Origin: Micavibrio sp. UBA1672 | GTDB lineage: Bacteria > Pseudomonadota > Alphaproteobacteria > Micavibrionales > Micavibrionaceae | Direction: 5' to 3' | Assembly (NCBI GenBank): GCA_002320665.1 | Contig: DCKO01000087.1 | Coordinates: forward strand, 1 to 38,877 | Length of the DNA: 38,877 bases | Part shown: positions 8,272 to 16,204 of the stretch, in pieces | Layout: each line of letters begins with the position of its first letter | How positions within the stretch are numbered: the first letter of the stretch is position 1 | Position numbers and translations under genes: made by a program | Notes under the pieces: generated by a model | Databases searched by the model: none | Told to the model about the DNA's origin: nothing | What the model saw: the letters and a program-made list of their open reading frames with translations, nothing else

Positions 8272-9447
8272 TTAACGCTCGACGGTCAAGGCAATTCCCA
8301 TGCCACCACCAATACATAATGTTGCAAGCCCTTTCTTTGCATCACGGCGCTTCATCTCATGCAGCAATGTCACAAGAATACGCGCTCCAGATGCACCAAT
8401 TGGGTGGCCAAGCGCAATGGCCCCACCATTGACATTTGTCTTTTCTGGATCAAATCCTGCATTTTTTAAAACATAAAGCGCCTGTGCAGCAAAAGCCTCA
8501 TTTGACTCGACCAGATCAAGATCGCCCACAGACCAGCCAGCCTTTTCCAAGGCTTTAGCAGAAGATGGTACCGGGCCAGTGCCCATAACAGATGGATCAA
8601 CACCACATGTCGCCCAAGAAGCAATACTTGCCAAAGGCTTAAGCCCCCTGCTCTCTGCTTCACTTTTGCTCATGAGTAATAAACAGGCGGCACCATCATT
8701 AATGCCAGATGCGTTACCCGCTGTGACAGTTCCATCTTTTTTAAATGCTGGACGAAGTTTGCCCAGTCCCTCGGCCGTAGTGCCCGCACGTGGAAATTCA
8801 TCCAGATCAAATGTTATGGTCTCTTTACGTTTTTGAATTTCTACAGGCACAATTTCATCTTTAAATTTACCATCTTTTATAGCCCGTTCTGCACGATTTT
8901 GAGACTGCGCTGCGAAGGAATCTTGCTCTTCTTTGCTAAACCCGTTTTGCTCGGCGATATTTTCGGCAGTAATCCCCATGTGATAATCATTAAAACAATC
9001 CCATAGCCCATCAAGGATCATGCTATCTTTCATTTCCGCATTGCCAAATTTTACTGGTTTGCGTAAATTGATAACATGCGGTGAGAGTGTCATATTTTCC
9101 TGCCCCCCCGCGATAACAATTTTACTATCACCTGAGACAATAGCCTGCATGCCCAAGGCAACAGAACGCAGGCCTGATCCACAGACCTGATTGATGGTTA
9201 AAGCCGTAGAGCTTTCAGGAATTCCTGCCTCAATTAATGTTTGCCTGGCCGGATTTTGTCCACACCCTGCTGTAAGAACCTGTCCCAAGATTACGTCATC
9301 AACATCACTTGCAGAAACACCTGTTTCTTCTAATAAATTTTTGATAACAGCTGCGCCCAATGTTGAGGCAGGCACCGTACCAAGCCCACCATCTAAAGTG
9401 CCAATAGCAGTTCTTTTTGCGGCCACAATTACAACAGGATCACTCAT
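8272..9447 (-). CDS. phaA: Acetyl-CoA acetyltransferase (beta-ketothiolase) PhaA
   Basis: Condenses two acetyl-CoA into acetoacetyl-CoA, the first step towards PHB. The 391-aa protein has the thiolase active-site Cys89 in NQVCGSG, exactly where it lies in the Zoogloea enzyme. The NGGAIALGHPIGASGARI segment holds the catalytic His, and the C-terminal CIGGGMG holds the second Cys. The ATG at 9447 is preferred because AAAGGAAAG lies just upstream; an in-frame ATG 27 nt further out would add nine residues absent from the family. The gene is between phaC (94-nt gap) and phaB on the minus strand. Confidence 0.96.
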   Translation of the reverse strand: MSDPVVIVAAKRTAIGTLDGGLGTVPASTLGAAVIKNLLEETGVSASDVDDVILGQVLTAGCGQNPARQTLIEAGIPESSTALTINQVCGSGLRSVALGMQAIVSGDSKIVIAGGQENMTLSPHVINLRKPVKFGNAEMKDSMILDGLWDCFNDYHMGITAENIAEQNGFSKEEQDSFAAQSQNRAERAIKDGKFKDEIVPVEIQKRKETITFDLDEFPRAGTTAEGLGKLRPAFKKDGTVTAGNASGINDGAACLLLMSKSEAESRGLKPLASIASWATCGVDPSVMGTGPVPSSAKALEKAGWSVGDLDLVESNEAFAAQALYVLKNAGFDPEKTNVNGGAIALGHPIGASGARILVTLLHEMKRRDAKKGLATLCIGGGMGIALTVER

Positions 9448-9541
9448 GATCTTTCCTTTCAGATTTAACTCCATGACTTACGTAGGGCCACACTATATAG
9501 ACATAAAAAATTTTCAAGATTTTTGTGCGTAAAAGTAAGTA

Positions 9542-10678
9542 TTATTTTTCTTCCAACCACTCAAGCAAGGGTTGCCAGATATCCTGAATAGCTTTCCGTC
9601 CCGCAATATAACTGATATGGCCACATTTCCTTTTCATAAGATGTGTATCAGCATTTTTAAGATGCAGCAAAATACTATATGCGCTCTCATAAGGTGTAAT
9701 CTTATCCTTTTCAGAGGCTATGACTAATACTCTGCTTGTGCATGAGCTTAGATCAATTTTTGTATTTTTAATAACCCATTGATTTTGCGCTGTAACATTA
9801 CCTGAAAACCACTCGCGGATACAGTGTTGTGCAATATCTTTTGGTAAATCGCAACCACTATTAAGCCAATCCTCCACATCAACAAAAAGACGTGCTTTGC
9901 TACTATTTGGCTTCATCTGTGCAAAGTCTATAAATTTTGCACCAGCTTTCGGCATATCCAGCATAGCAAATAAAGATTGCGTCCACAAAGCTGGTAAGTA
10001 TCCTCGTTGCTCGATTGCATTTAAGGCGTATGGCGACCATAGTCTCACATTCTCATAGAATGCCGTTCCTTTCACATGAAAGTTCCATGGTGAAGCGAGT
10101 AGAATGATATCCGGGTTTTCCTGCTTTAAAAACTGTCGTGCAGCCATTAATAATGTGCCCCCCATGCAATATCCCATAAAAGCTAGCTTATTTTGCGCAT
10201 TTTTAGACGCAACATCGATCACGTGGGGCAAAACCACACTAATCAAATTTTCTATAGTTTCATTGGGACGATTTTGATGCAGATCGCCCCAGTCCAATAA
10301 AAAGGCCTCGACACCACTTTTTTGCAACCAGAGCATAAATGAACGCTCAGTATTCAAATTAAAAATTTCAGCATTGTTTATAAGAGACGGTATTATTATC
10401 AAGCTGTGTTTGTATGATGCGCCAATATCATCACGACCTACCTTTAGTAACTTGATACCATTATCCTCATATATACACCTTAAAGGCGGTTTATCTGGCA
10501 TATGCGTACTACTTTGGTATGCTTGAATCCCTCTGATTATTTGTAAACACTCATCTTGGCTATAGGGCTGGAGATTCTTTTGCGCAAAATCCTCAAAAGG
10601 CGGAAAAGGTATTTGCAGCATACCAGTATGAATACCTAATGGCGCTGGACCTGTTCTTTTACGCTGTGAGCTGTTCAT
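9542..10678 (-). CDS. phaC: Short PHA synthase / PhaC-like alpha/beta hydrolase
   Basis: Probably polymerises (R)-3-hydroxyacyl-CoA into polyhydroxyalkanoate. From the ATG at 10678 the protein has 378 aa. It has the PhaC-box nucleophile Cys171 in GYCMGG (a Ser in ordinary lipases), Asp325 in ASEKDKITP, and His354 in KCGHISYIAG, giving the Cys-Asp-His triad. Class I synthases are near 590 aa; this one lacks about 200 N-terminal residues and is closer in size to class III PhaC, yet no phaE gene is present. The DLPKDIAQHCIREWF segment (277-291) resembles the synthase core. It diverges from phaR across 130 nt and heads the phaCAB run. Absence of the N-terminal domain leaves activity and partner uncertain. 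Confidence 0.85.
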   Translation of the reverse strand: MNSSQRKRTGPAPLGIHTGMLQIPFPPFEDFAQKNLQPYSQDECLQIIRGIQAYQSSTHMPDKPPLRCIYEDNGIKLLKVGRDDIGASYKHSLIIIPSLINNAEIFNLNTERSFMLWLQKSGVEAFLLDWGDLHQNRPNETIENLISVVLPHVIDVASKNAQNKLAFMGYCMGGTLLMAARQFLKQENPDIILLASPWNFHVKGTAFYENVRLWSPYALNAIEQRGYLPALWTQSLFAMLDMPKAGAKFIDFAQMKPNSSKARLFVDVEDWLNSGCDLPKDIAQHCIREWFSGNVTAQNQWVIKNTKIDLSSCTSRVLVIASEKDKITPYESAYSILLHLKNADTHLMKRKCGHISYIAGRKAIQDIWQPLLEWLEEK

Positions 10679-10808
10679 GCAAAAAACCAAAATTATCTTG
10701 AAAAATAAATTTTTTTTGCGCCGCACTCATGATTCGCTTTTATTTTTCAAAAATTTGTGCATAATAGTTATATCATCAAATATAAAATTTTTATGGCAAA
10801 GGTGCAAC
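10679..10808. promoter_or_regulatory. Divergent phaC/phaR control region with TGC-N3-GCA site
   Basis: AT-rich 130-nt region between the divergent phaC and phaR starts. It contains TGCGCCGCA at 10717-10725 directly after a T-run, a TGC-N3-GCA arrangement like the TGC-rich palindromes reported for PhaR in Paracoccus. TTTGTGC lies at 10754-10760. Autoregulation of phaR and repression of phaC from here is the expected arrangement but is inferred. No strong -35/-10 pair was identified on either strand. Confidence 0.4.
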
Positions 10809-11354
10809 ATGTCTAAGACGAAAAACGGAAAAGACGAGCCGACTATTATCAAAAAATATGCGAATAGACGTCTCTACGATACAGGGCGCAGCAGCTATGT
10901 GACTCTGGATGATCTGTGTGAAATGACAAAGGACGGTTATGAATTCAAAGTAATCGATGCCAAAAGTGGCAACGATATTACACGCAGTGTGTTGACACAA
11001 ATCATAGCCGATCAGGAAGCCGAAGATGAGAATCTTCTTCCGACAAATTTTCTGAAAACATTGATTGGCTTTTACGGCAATAATGCGAAGGCCATTATGC
11101 CAAGATATCTTGAGCAATCCTTGAACACGTTTGTTACAAATCAGGAAAAGATTCAAGAGCAGTTTACAAAGTCTCTTGAAGAGATGAGTAGCTTGAACCC
11201 TATGTCACAAATGGGTGTTTTTCCCAATACCCCAAAAAACATAGAGGAGCTATCTCGTCAGAATATGGAGATGTTCGAGAAGGCCATGAAAATGCTACCG
11301 CCTTTCAATATGGCCTATGGGTCTGATGATAAATCATCAAAATCAAAAGATTAA
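10809..11354 (+). CDS. phaR: Polyhydroxyalkanoate synthesis repressor PhaR
   Basis: A 181-aa transcriptional regulator that binds both DNA and PHB granules and controls phasin and PHB genes. The N-terminal PHB/PHA accumulation regulator DNA-binding domain is clear at about residues 12-72 (IIKKYANRRLYDT, then SYVTLDDL and DVTR-like DITRSVLTQI). The granule/PHB-binding region with its 'FYG...MPRYLEQSLNTF' motif is at about 75-120. A Met/Pro-rich tail of about 45 residues ends in a Ser/Lys stretch. The ATG at 10809 has AAAGGTG 5 nt upstream; an in-frame ATG at 10677 is rejected because it runs through the divergent promoter region. A terminator follows at 11386. Confidence 0.96.
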   Translation: MSKTKNGKDEPTIIKKYANRRLYDTGRSSYVTLDDLCEMTKDGYEFKVIDAKSGNDITRSVLTQIIADQEAEDENLLPTNFLKTLIGFYGNNAKAIMPRYLEQSLNTFVTNQEKIQEQFTKSLEEMSSLNPMSQMGVFPNTPKNIEELSRQNMEMFEKAMKMLPPFNMAYGSDDKSSKSKD

Positions 11355-11385
11355 ATTAAAATAGTATAGTATAAGACAGAAATAC

Positions 11386-11419
11386 AAAGCGCTGCTCCAT
11401 CACAAGCAGCGCTTTTTTA
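11386..11419 (+). terminator. Rho-independent terminator of phaR
   Basis: A perfect GC-rich 9-bp inverted repeat (AGCGCTGCT at 11388-11396, AGCAGCGCT at 11405-11413) has an 8-nt loop and is followed by a run of six T residues, 31 nt past the phaR stop. Confidence 0.9.
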
Positions 11420-11502
11420 TGCCAACTAAGGGGCCAGTTCAACAAAGGTACAAAATCAGCAATAGGAATTAGTTTTAATAAGAACTTTCCACCTCTTAAA
11501 AT

Positions 11503-11925
11503 TTAATTTTTACGAGGCATAATCCAACCATTTTGAATAGTTTCCATACCGACTTTAGGATAATAGCTCCGCGCAGTCGGTGCTGATAATAATATTAGAC
11601 TGGTTTTATGGCTGGCAGCATCATGGGTTTTTTCCAGCAATTTTTTGCCTATCCCCTGCCCCTGATAAGCTTTATCAACTGCTAGGTCAGACAGGTAGCA
11701 GCAATAGGAATAGTCTGTGATAGCTCTTGAAATCCCTACAATTTTCGTGCCATCTCGAGCGGTCAGGATGATATCTGCTTCTTTAAGCATTACAGCTAGG
11801 CGCGCCCCGTCATCTACAGGTCTTCGCTCCGCCAAAGTAGAAGTTTGTAAAATTTCGTAAAATTCTTGAACGGATAAATCAGGTTCAAGATTGTAAACTA
11901 TATCAGGCACATCTAGATTTTGCAT
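11503..11925 (-). CDS. GNAT family N-acetyltransferase
   Basis: A 140-aa acetyl-CoA-dependent acyltransferase of unknown substrate. The GNAT motif A is clear: SDLAVDKAYQGQGIGKKLLEK, with the pyrophosphate-binding QGQGIG loop near residue 88. A 'LILLSAPTARSYYPKVGM' segment completes the fold, with the conserved Tyr-Tyr before the last strand. The N-terminal 40 residues give the alpha1/alpha2 region (SVQEFYEILQTS...ERRP). The ATG at 11925 lies 35 nt after the stop of the upstream coiled-coil gene. The substrate could be a small molecule or a protein terminus; nothing nearby decides. Confidence 0.87.
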   Translation of the reverse strand: MQNLDVPDIVYNLEPDLSVQEFYEILQTSTLAERRPVDDGARLAVMLKEADIILTARDGTKIVGISRAITDYSYCCYLSDLAVDKAYQGQGIGKKLLEKTHDAASHKTSLILLSAPTARSYYPKVGMETIQNGWIMPRKN

Positions 11926-11960
11926 AAAGCCATAATCCTTGGTATGTAATACAGAAAAAA

Positions 11961-13079
11961 CTAATTATTGAGATTTGCACGAGGTAAGGTTTTTTCAAGT
12001 GGTGGATACTCTGTTTCAACAACCGTTGTATCTTCCATATGAGACTCATCACTAGTACCCGAGATCATTTCTTTTTCACCGCGAACATACTTAATCTTGG
12101 ACTCACCAGCTTCAATACTCAAAAGATCCAGACTGGATAATTGCTCCAATTCTTTATTCTTCTTGCTTTTAGATTTTTTCTGTTTTTTATCATCAACAGT
12201 TGGAACTTTTTCCTGCTTGAAATAAACTTCCTTATTAGGGGCTTTCGACGCTATCACTTGCTTTTCTTTAAGCTCCTCAGCTTCCAGCTTTGCAATTTTC
12301 TCATTCAGCAAGTCTTTATCCTTCGTCATGGCCTCAACTTGCTCTTGTAAGGCTGCGATATTCTGGTCTTTATCTTTTAAGGACGCATTTAGACTTTCGT
12401 TTGTCTCTTGCAGACCAGCTATAGTTTGCTCATACTCTGCATTCTTAACCGCAAGCGCTTGCATTTCTTCGGCTTGATTAGGATTATTTAAATTCTGATT
12501 ATGAATTTGCGCCAATTCTTCTTCTTTATTTTTTAAGGTCTCGTTTAACGCTTTAATAGTTTCACGCAAAGAGTTATTTTGACCTTTAAGCTTTTGAATA
12601 TCTTTTACGGCCTTCTCATCCATATGGTCATCAATATTCTGGAGCTTGTCAGTTAAATACTTATTATTCAACTCGTGCTTTTCCAGAACCTTTTCCAAGA
12701 CTTCTATCTTTTGCGAAGCAACCTCAAGAGCTGATGTTAGCTGCTCCTTGTCATTTTGAAGATCATATAGGTTACTCTTAAGAGTAACGAGCTCATCATT
12801 GTTACCCGATCCCTTGTAATCTTTCTCATCAAGGTCTTGTTTGATGGTTTCCAGAATTTTGAGAAGATTTTTGTTCTCTTTTTCTAATTGTCTTATTTTC
12901 TTTTCATTAGACGAACCGTCATAATTAGACATCATATCGCCATTTGTACGATAGACATAGTCTCGGTCAATCACGAGTGGTGTTAACTCATCTGCGGCGC
13001 GCGCAGTACTATAGCATAGCGCACTTCCTGACAAAATCATTGAAGTAACACAAAGTGTTCTCAGTAGCTCTTTTCTCAT
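11961..13079 (-). CDS. Secreted coiled-coil protein, 372 aa
   Basis: Not a recognised family. It has a Sec signal peptide (Arg/Lys start, hydrophobic core about 9-24, cleavage near residues 27-29 at ARA-AD). A long heptad-repeat region follows at about 60-275, rich in Glu, Lys, Asn, Leu and Gln with many LQ/LN/KI spacings. The tail (275-372) is Lys-rich and disordered. The layout suggests an elongated periplasmic protein that may space or organise envelope components. It is 64 nt downstream of prfB on the same strand. Low-complexity composition means database matches to other coiled coils would be uninformative. Confidence 0.8.
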   Translation of the reverse strand: MRKELLRTLCVTSMILSGSALCYSTARAADELTPLVIDRDYVYRTNGDMMSNYDGSSNEKKIRQLEKENKNLLKILETIKQDLDEKDYKGSGNNDELVTLKSNLYDLQNDKEQLTSALEVASQKIEVLEKVLEKHELNNKYLTDKLQNIDDHMDEKAVKDIQKLKGQNNSLRETIKALNETLKNKEEELAQIHNQNLNNPNQAEEMQALAVKNAEYEQTIAGLQETNESLNASLKDKDQNIAALQEQVEAMTKDKDLLNEKIAKLEAEELKEKQVIASKAPNKEVYFKQEKVPTVDDKKQKKSKSKKNKELEQLSSLDLLSIEAGESKIKYVRGEKEMISGTSDESHMEDTTVVETEYPPLEKTLPRANLNN

Positions 13080-13143
13080 AATATAAAATTCATAATACGA
13101 CTATATTGAAATTACAAGAAAAAAACGGGTTTTCCACATGCAA

Positions 13144-14254
13144 TTATATTTTTTTAGGCTGACTGAAATACGATAGTGAGCTTTCCAGAAAATCATTTAT
13201 GTCCCCATCCAGAACCGCGCCACTATTCGTCGTCTCGGTTTGTGTCCTCAAGTCCTTAACCATCTGATATGGATGCAAAACATATGATCTGATTTGGTGT
13301 CCCCAGCCAATATCTGTTTTTTCACCATGCTCTTGTGCTTGTGCCTCTTGCCGTTTTTGTAACTCAGCCTCATAGAGCTTGGCCTTTAGCATTTCCATAG
13401 CCATATCTTTGTTTTGGTGCTGAGAGCGACCATTCTGGCAAGCGGCAACAATGCCTGTTGGAATATGGGTAATACGAACGGCACTATCTGTGGTATTAAC
13501 ATGCTGTCCCCCTGCTCCCTGAGACCTATATGTATCTACGCGTAAATCCTTTGGCTCGATAGTAATATCAATACTATCATCAATAACAGGAGAAACTGAT
13601 ACCGACGCAAAACTTGTATGGCGACGAGAATTTGAATCAAAAGGTGAAATTCTAACCAGCCTATGAACCCCAGTCTCGGTCTTGATCCAGCCATAAGCCT
13701 GATGGCCCTCAATTTTAATAGTCGTGGATTTAATACCAGCCTCTTCTCCAGCGCTTTGTTCAAGGACTGTTACCTTATAGCCATTTTGTTCAGCCCAGCG
13801 AATATACATACGCAAAACCATATCTGCCCAGTCTTGCGCCTCTGTTCCGCCTGCCCCTGCATTAACCTGCAAATAGGCATCATTTGAATCAACCTCACCG
13901 GATAGCAAGCTTTCGATACGTTTACGATTGGCATATTTTTGTAGATCAACGAGTGAAGCATGGGATTCTTTAATAACATCATCTTCGCCTTCTTCTTCCG
14001 CTAGCTCGATAAGGTCGGTGGCATTTTGAAGATCTTCCTCTATTTTCTTGACGGCATTAATACCACTTTCAAGAAAAGTTCGTTCTTTCATGATTTTTTG
14101 TGCTTTATCAGTATCTGACCATAAATCAGGATCCTCACACAAGGAATCTAATTCTTCCAGACGTTTGACTGAAACATCCCAGTCAAAGACTCCTCCTCAG
14201 CAAAGAAACACAATTTTGAATGTCCTCTGCTACAGCTTGCGACTCAGCATTCAT
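13144..14254 (-). CDS. prfB: Peptide chain release factor 2, expressed by programmed +1 frameshift
   Basis: Recognises UGA and UAA stop codons and releases the nascent peptide. The gene is in two frames. Codons 1-23 run from the ATG at 14254 (AAAGGG about 9 nt upstream) to CTT at 14188-14186, followed by in-frame TGA at 14185-14183. A +1 shift resumes at GAC (14184-14182) and continues to 13144. The product is 369 aa, against 365 in E. coli. SPF (203-205) is the stop-codon recognition tripeptide, and GGQ (248-250) sits in SQGAGGQHVNTTDSAV. Co-transcription with the downstream coiled-coil gene is possible. Confidence 0.97.
14182..14197 (-). promoter_or_regulatory. prfB programmed +1 frameshift site
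   Basis: On the minus strand the message reads AGGAGG-AGT-CTT-TGA-C. An internal Shine-Dalgarno AGGAGG (14197-14192) sits 3 nt before the slippery CTT codon, and the UGA stop is in the weak UGAC context. This is the same spacing as in E. coli prfB. Low RF2 activity slows termination at the UGA and favours the shift, giving autoregulation. Confidence 0.95.
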
Positions 14255-14321
14255 AGTTAACAACCCTTTATGTCGTTAGATTTTTAAAACATAACGTTAT
14301 TAACCTTGTCAGAATAAGAAA

Positions 14322-14936
14322 TCAAGCAGCCTTATGGCCCTGATCAATAGACGTTGGTGATGGATCAAATTCTGATAAGTCACCTTCCAGAATAGCTTTT
14401 ATGTATGACGTTATAACAGTTTTATCATGATCATAACCAGATAGAGAAATCAAATTACGGGATTTAACGATTCCATCTTCATGAAGCGCCAAAACTTTTG
14501 ATGTAATATTGCTTTCCTTTTCATCTTGATAATTACTTATATGGTATGTCTGTAACAAATCATAAAAAGCCAGCACATCATGCGCCAGATTATATGCAAG
14601 AATAGGCTTACCGGAAACTACAAAACCAGAAATAAAAGATTTTACACCTTTATCTAGTTGCAGCTTTTCACTACTACGGCGACCACCAGGTAGGACCAAA
14701 ATATCAAATTGACTCGGTGATACAGATTCCAGCTTATAATCCGAAGCATATTTTTGCCCCCAATAAGAATTTTTGGGATCATCTAGCTTATTCCAAGCTG
14801 TTAAAAGGCCAACTTCAGATGAAATAATCCGTGACGAGATACCTAATTCTTCGAATATACTTTGAACTTCAGCGCATTCTCTTTCACAAAAGCCATTCTC
14901 TATTAAAAACGCAGCCTTTTTATCAGCAAATACCAT
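14322..14936 (-). CDS. DJ-1/PfpI family protein lacking the nucleophile cysteine
   Basis: A 204-aa protein with the class I glutamine amidotransferase-like fold of DJ-1/PfpI: an N-terminal strand AAFLIENGF with Glu13, the DILVLPGG segment (78-85), and KPILAYNLAHD at the position of the nucleophile elbow (110-120). In the family this last motif reads like IAAICHG; here the Cys aligns with Asn116 and the His with Leu117. Protease, chaperone or deglycase activity through a Cys is therefore unlikely, and the protein may be a binding or structural homologue. It is a single gene, with a 9-N15-9 inverted repeat upstream at 14957-14989. Family assignment is good; function is unknown. Confidence 0.8.
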   Translation of the reverse strand: MVFADKKAAFLIENGFCERECAEVQSIFEELGISSRIISSEVGLLTAWNKLDDPKNSYWGQKYASDYKLESVSPSQFDILVLPGGRRSSEKLQLDKGVKSFISGFVVSGKPILAYNLAHDVLAFYDLLQTYHISNYQDEKESNITSKVLALHEDGIVKSRNLISLSGYDHDKTVITSYIKAILEGDLSEFDPSPTSIDQGHKAA

Positions 14937-15188
14937 TTTTTAAATCCTTTTCCGTGTAGGTTACTCAAGATAAATATTATAGTAACCTAATTTTTTGTGC
15001 GCCGCAAAAGAAAAACCGAGGAATATCAACATATGTGGGATAATTAGCGAAAATAGAAAACTAAACTTTACTTTTTTGTCAATGACATATAAAACGTATT
15101 TACAAAGTTTGAGTTTATTTTAATTGCAAATGGTAATTCTTAACTAATTATATCAAGACAAATGCGTGTATTGAAGGAGCCGGATATT
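14937..15188. other. Divergent intergenic region between the PfpI-like and OmpA-like genes
   Basis: 252 nt without an ORF of note. It holds the inverted repeat at 14957-14989 and a second copy of TGCGCCGCA at 14998-15006 after a T-run, as seen upstream of phaC. About 150 nt of AT-rich DNA leads to the OmpA-family gene, with AAGGAG near 15174. No clear -35/-10 pair could be chosen. Confidence 0.4.
14957..14996. repeat. Perfect 9-N15-9 inverted repeat followed by T6
   Basis: TAGGTTACT at 14957-14965 is the exact inverse complement of AGTAACCTA at 14981-14989, with a 15-nt AT-rich spacer. Six T residues follow at 14991-14996. It lies 21 nt upstream of the divergent DJ-1/PfpI-like start. It could be an operator or, read on the + strand, a terminator for which no upstream + gene is visible. 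Confidence 0.6.
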
Positions 15189-16064
15189 ATGAAACCCTTG
15201 CGTAACCTTATCTTATCTGCAGGACTTATTGTTTTAAGTGGCTGTACGATGTTTGACACATACAGCGAGATTGATGCTCTGAACGAAGCCAAGCCCACAG
15301 GCAGCCCGTTTACACGCTCATTGGCTGAGGAATATAAAGTTTTCGCAAATCGTGAATTAGAAGACATGCTTGATTATCCTGATGCTCTTCACTTTGCACG
15401 CAAAGGTCTGGCAGCAGCTTCCGGCGAATCTGTTATGCCCGAACCTGTAAGTGACTGGAATTTAAGCGAACAACATATTAAGGAATTAGCATCAGCACGA
15501 GGGCGTATCATAATCGCTTTTGATTTGGGTGCTCGTGAAATTGCTCCAGCAATGTCAGCCAAGGTTCAAGCTCGTTATGATTGCTGGATCGAGCGTCAGG
15601 AAGAAAACTGGGAAGGTGAAACAATTATCCAGTGCCGTCAAGAATTTCTGGATGCTATAAATGAGCTTGAGGCTCTAGTACAGCAGCCTGCCCCTCAAAT
15701 GCCGAAGGCTGAGCCTCCTCCAATGGTCCCGGAAGAAGCTATGTACCTTGTCTTCTTTAACTGGGATTCAACTGTATTAAGCTCCGGCGCCAAGAGTGTT
15801 CTTGATGCTGTAGCAGCAGAAGTTGGAAAAAACACACCGGCTAAAATAAATGTTCTCGGGCATGCTGATACATCCGGTGATGCAAAATATAACGAAAAAC
15901 TAGCCTTCCGTCGTGCATCTGTTGTTCGCGATTATCTTGTATCCAAAGGTGTAAATGCCGAGCTTATGGCCGTAGAGAGCCGTGGTGAAACAGATCTTTT
16001 GGTTGAAACATCTGATAACGTCAGAGAGCCAGCTAACCGTCGCGTTAATATTACATTTGAGTAA
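15189..16064 (+). CDS. OmpA family outer membrane lipoprotein (Pal-like)
   Basis: A 291-aa lipoprotein: signal peptide with lipobox LSGC and acylated Cys19, a mostly helical N-terminal region (about 25-170), a Pro-rich hinge (PAPQMPKAEPPP) and a C-terminal OmpA-like peptidoglycan-binding domain (about 195-291). The domain has the typical FNWDS, GHADTSGD and REPANRRVNITF motifs, including the conserved Asp and Arg that hold diaminopimelate. It should tether the outer membrane to peptidoglycan. The N-terminal region is longer than in canonical Pal and contains a Cys pair (YDCWIE, IIQCRQ). The ATG at 15189 has AAGGAG about 10 nt upstream. No tol genes are adjacent, so it is not called pal. Confidence 0.88.
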   Translation: MKPLRNLILSAGLIVLSGCTMFDTYSEIDALNEAKPTGSPFTRSLAEEYKVFANRELEDMLDYPDALHFARKGLAAASGESVMPEPVSDWNLSEQHIKELASARGRIIIAFDLGAREIAPAMSAKVQARYDCWIERQEENWEGETIIQCRQEFLDAINELEALVQQPAPQMPKAEPPPMVPEEAMYLVFFNWDSTVLSSGAKSVLDAVAAEVGKNTPAKINVLGHADTSGDAKYNEKLAFRRASVVRDYLVSKGVNAELMAVESRGETDLLVETSDNVREPANRRVNITFE

Positions 16065-16094
16065 TAAGGTATCGGTTAGATTATATTCTATTTT

Positions 16095-16130
16095 AAAGAA
16101 GCTCAGAACAATCTGGGCTTCTTTCGTTTT
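16095..16130 (+). terminator. Rho-independent terminator of the OmpA-family gene
   Basis: A 13-bp stem (16095-16107 with 16112-16124, one G-T pair) with a 4-nt ACAA loop is followed by CGTTTT. It starts 31 nt after the stop codon. Confidence 0.88.
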
Positions 16131-16204
16131 AAGATAATGTTTTAAGTTCTGCGTTTTTTTGATAAAACATCTATAGCCATTAAATATATTCAGGATTACA
16201 AAAA

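Noticed and set aside
8579..8836. Opposite-strand ORF inside phaA, and similar ORFs inside ilvD, fumC, asmA and other genes
   Set aside because: They lie fully within strongly supported genes, have no recognisable domain, and are shadows in other frames.
10677..10808. Upstream in-frame start for phaR
   Set aside because: The extension runs across the divergent phaC/phaR control region and adds residues not found in PhaR; the ATG at 10809 has a ribosome-binding site.
11388..11413. GCTGC/GCAGC palindrome as a PhaR operator
   Set aside because: It is the stem of a perfect hairpin followed by T6 just after phaR, which is explained better as a terminator.
14142..14254. Apparent truncation or frameshift error in prfB
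   Set aside because: The frame change lies exactly at the conserved CTT-TGA-C site with an AGGAGG element, so it is the normal programmed shift and not a sequencing error or pseudogene.
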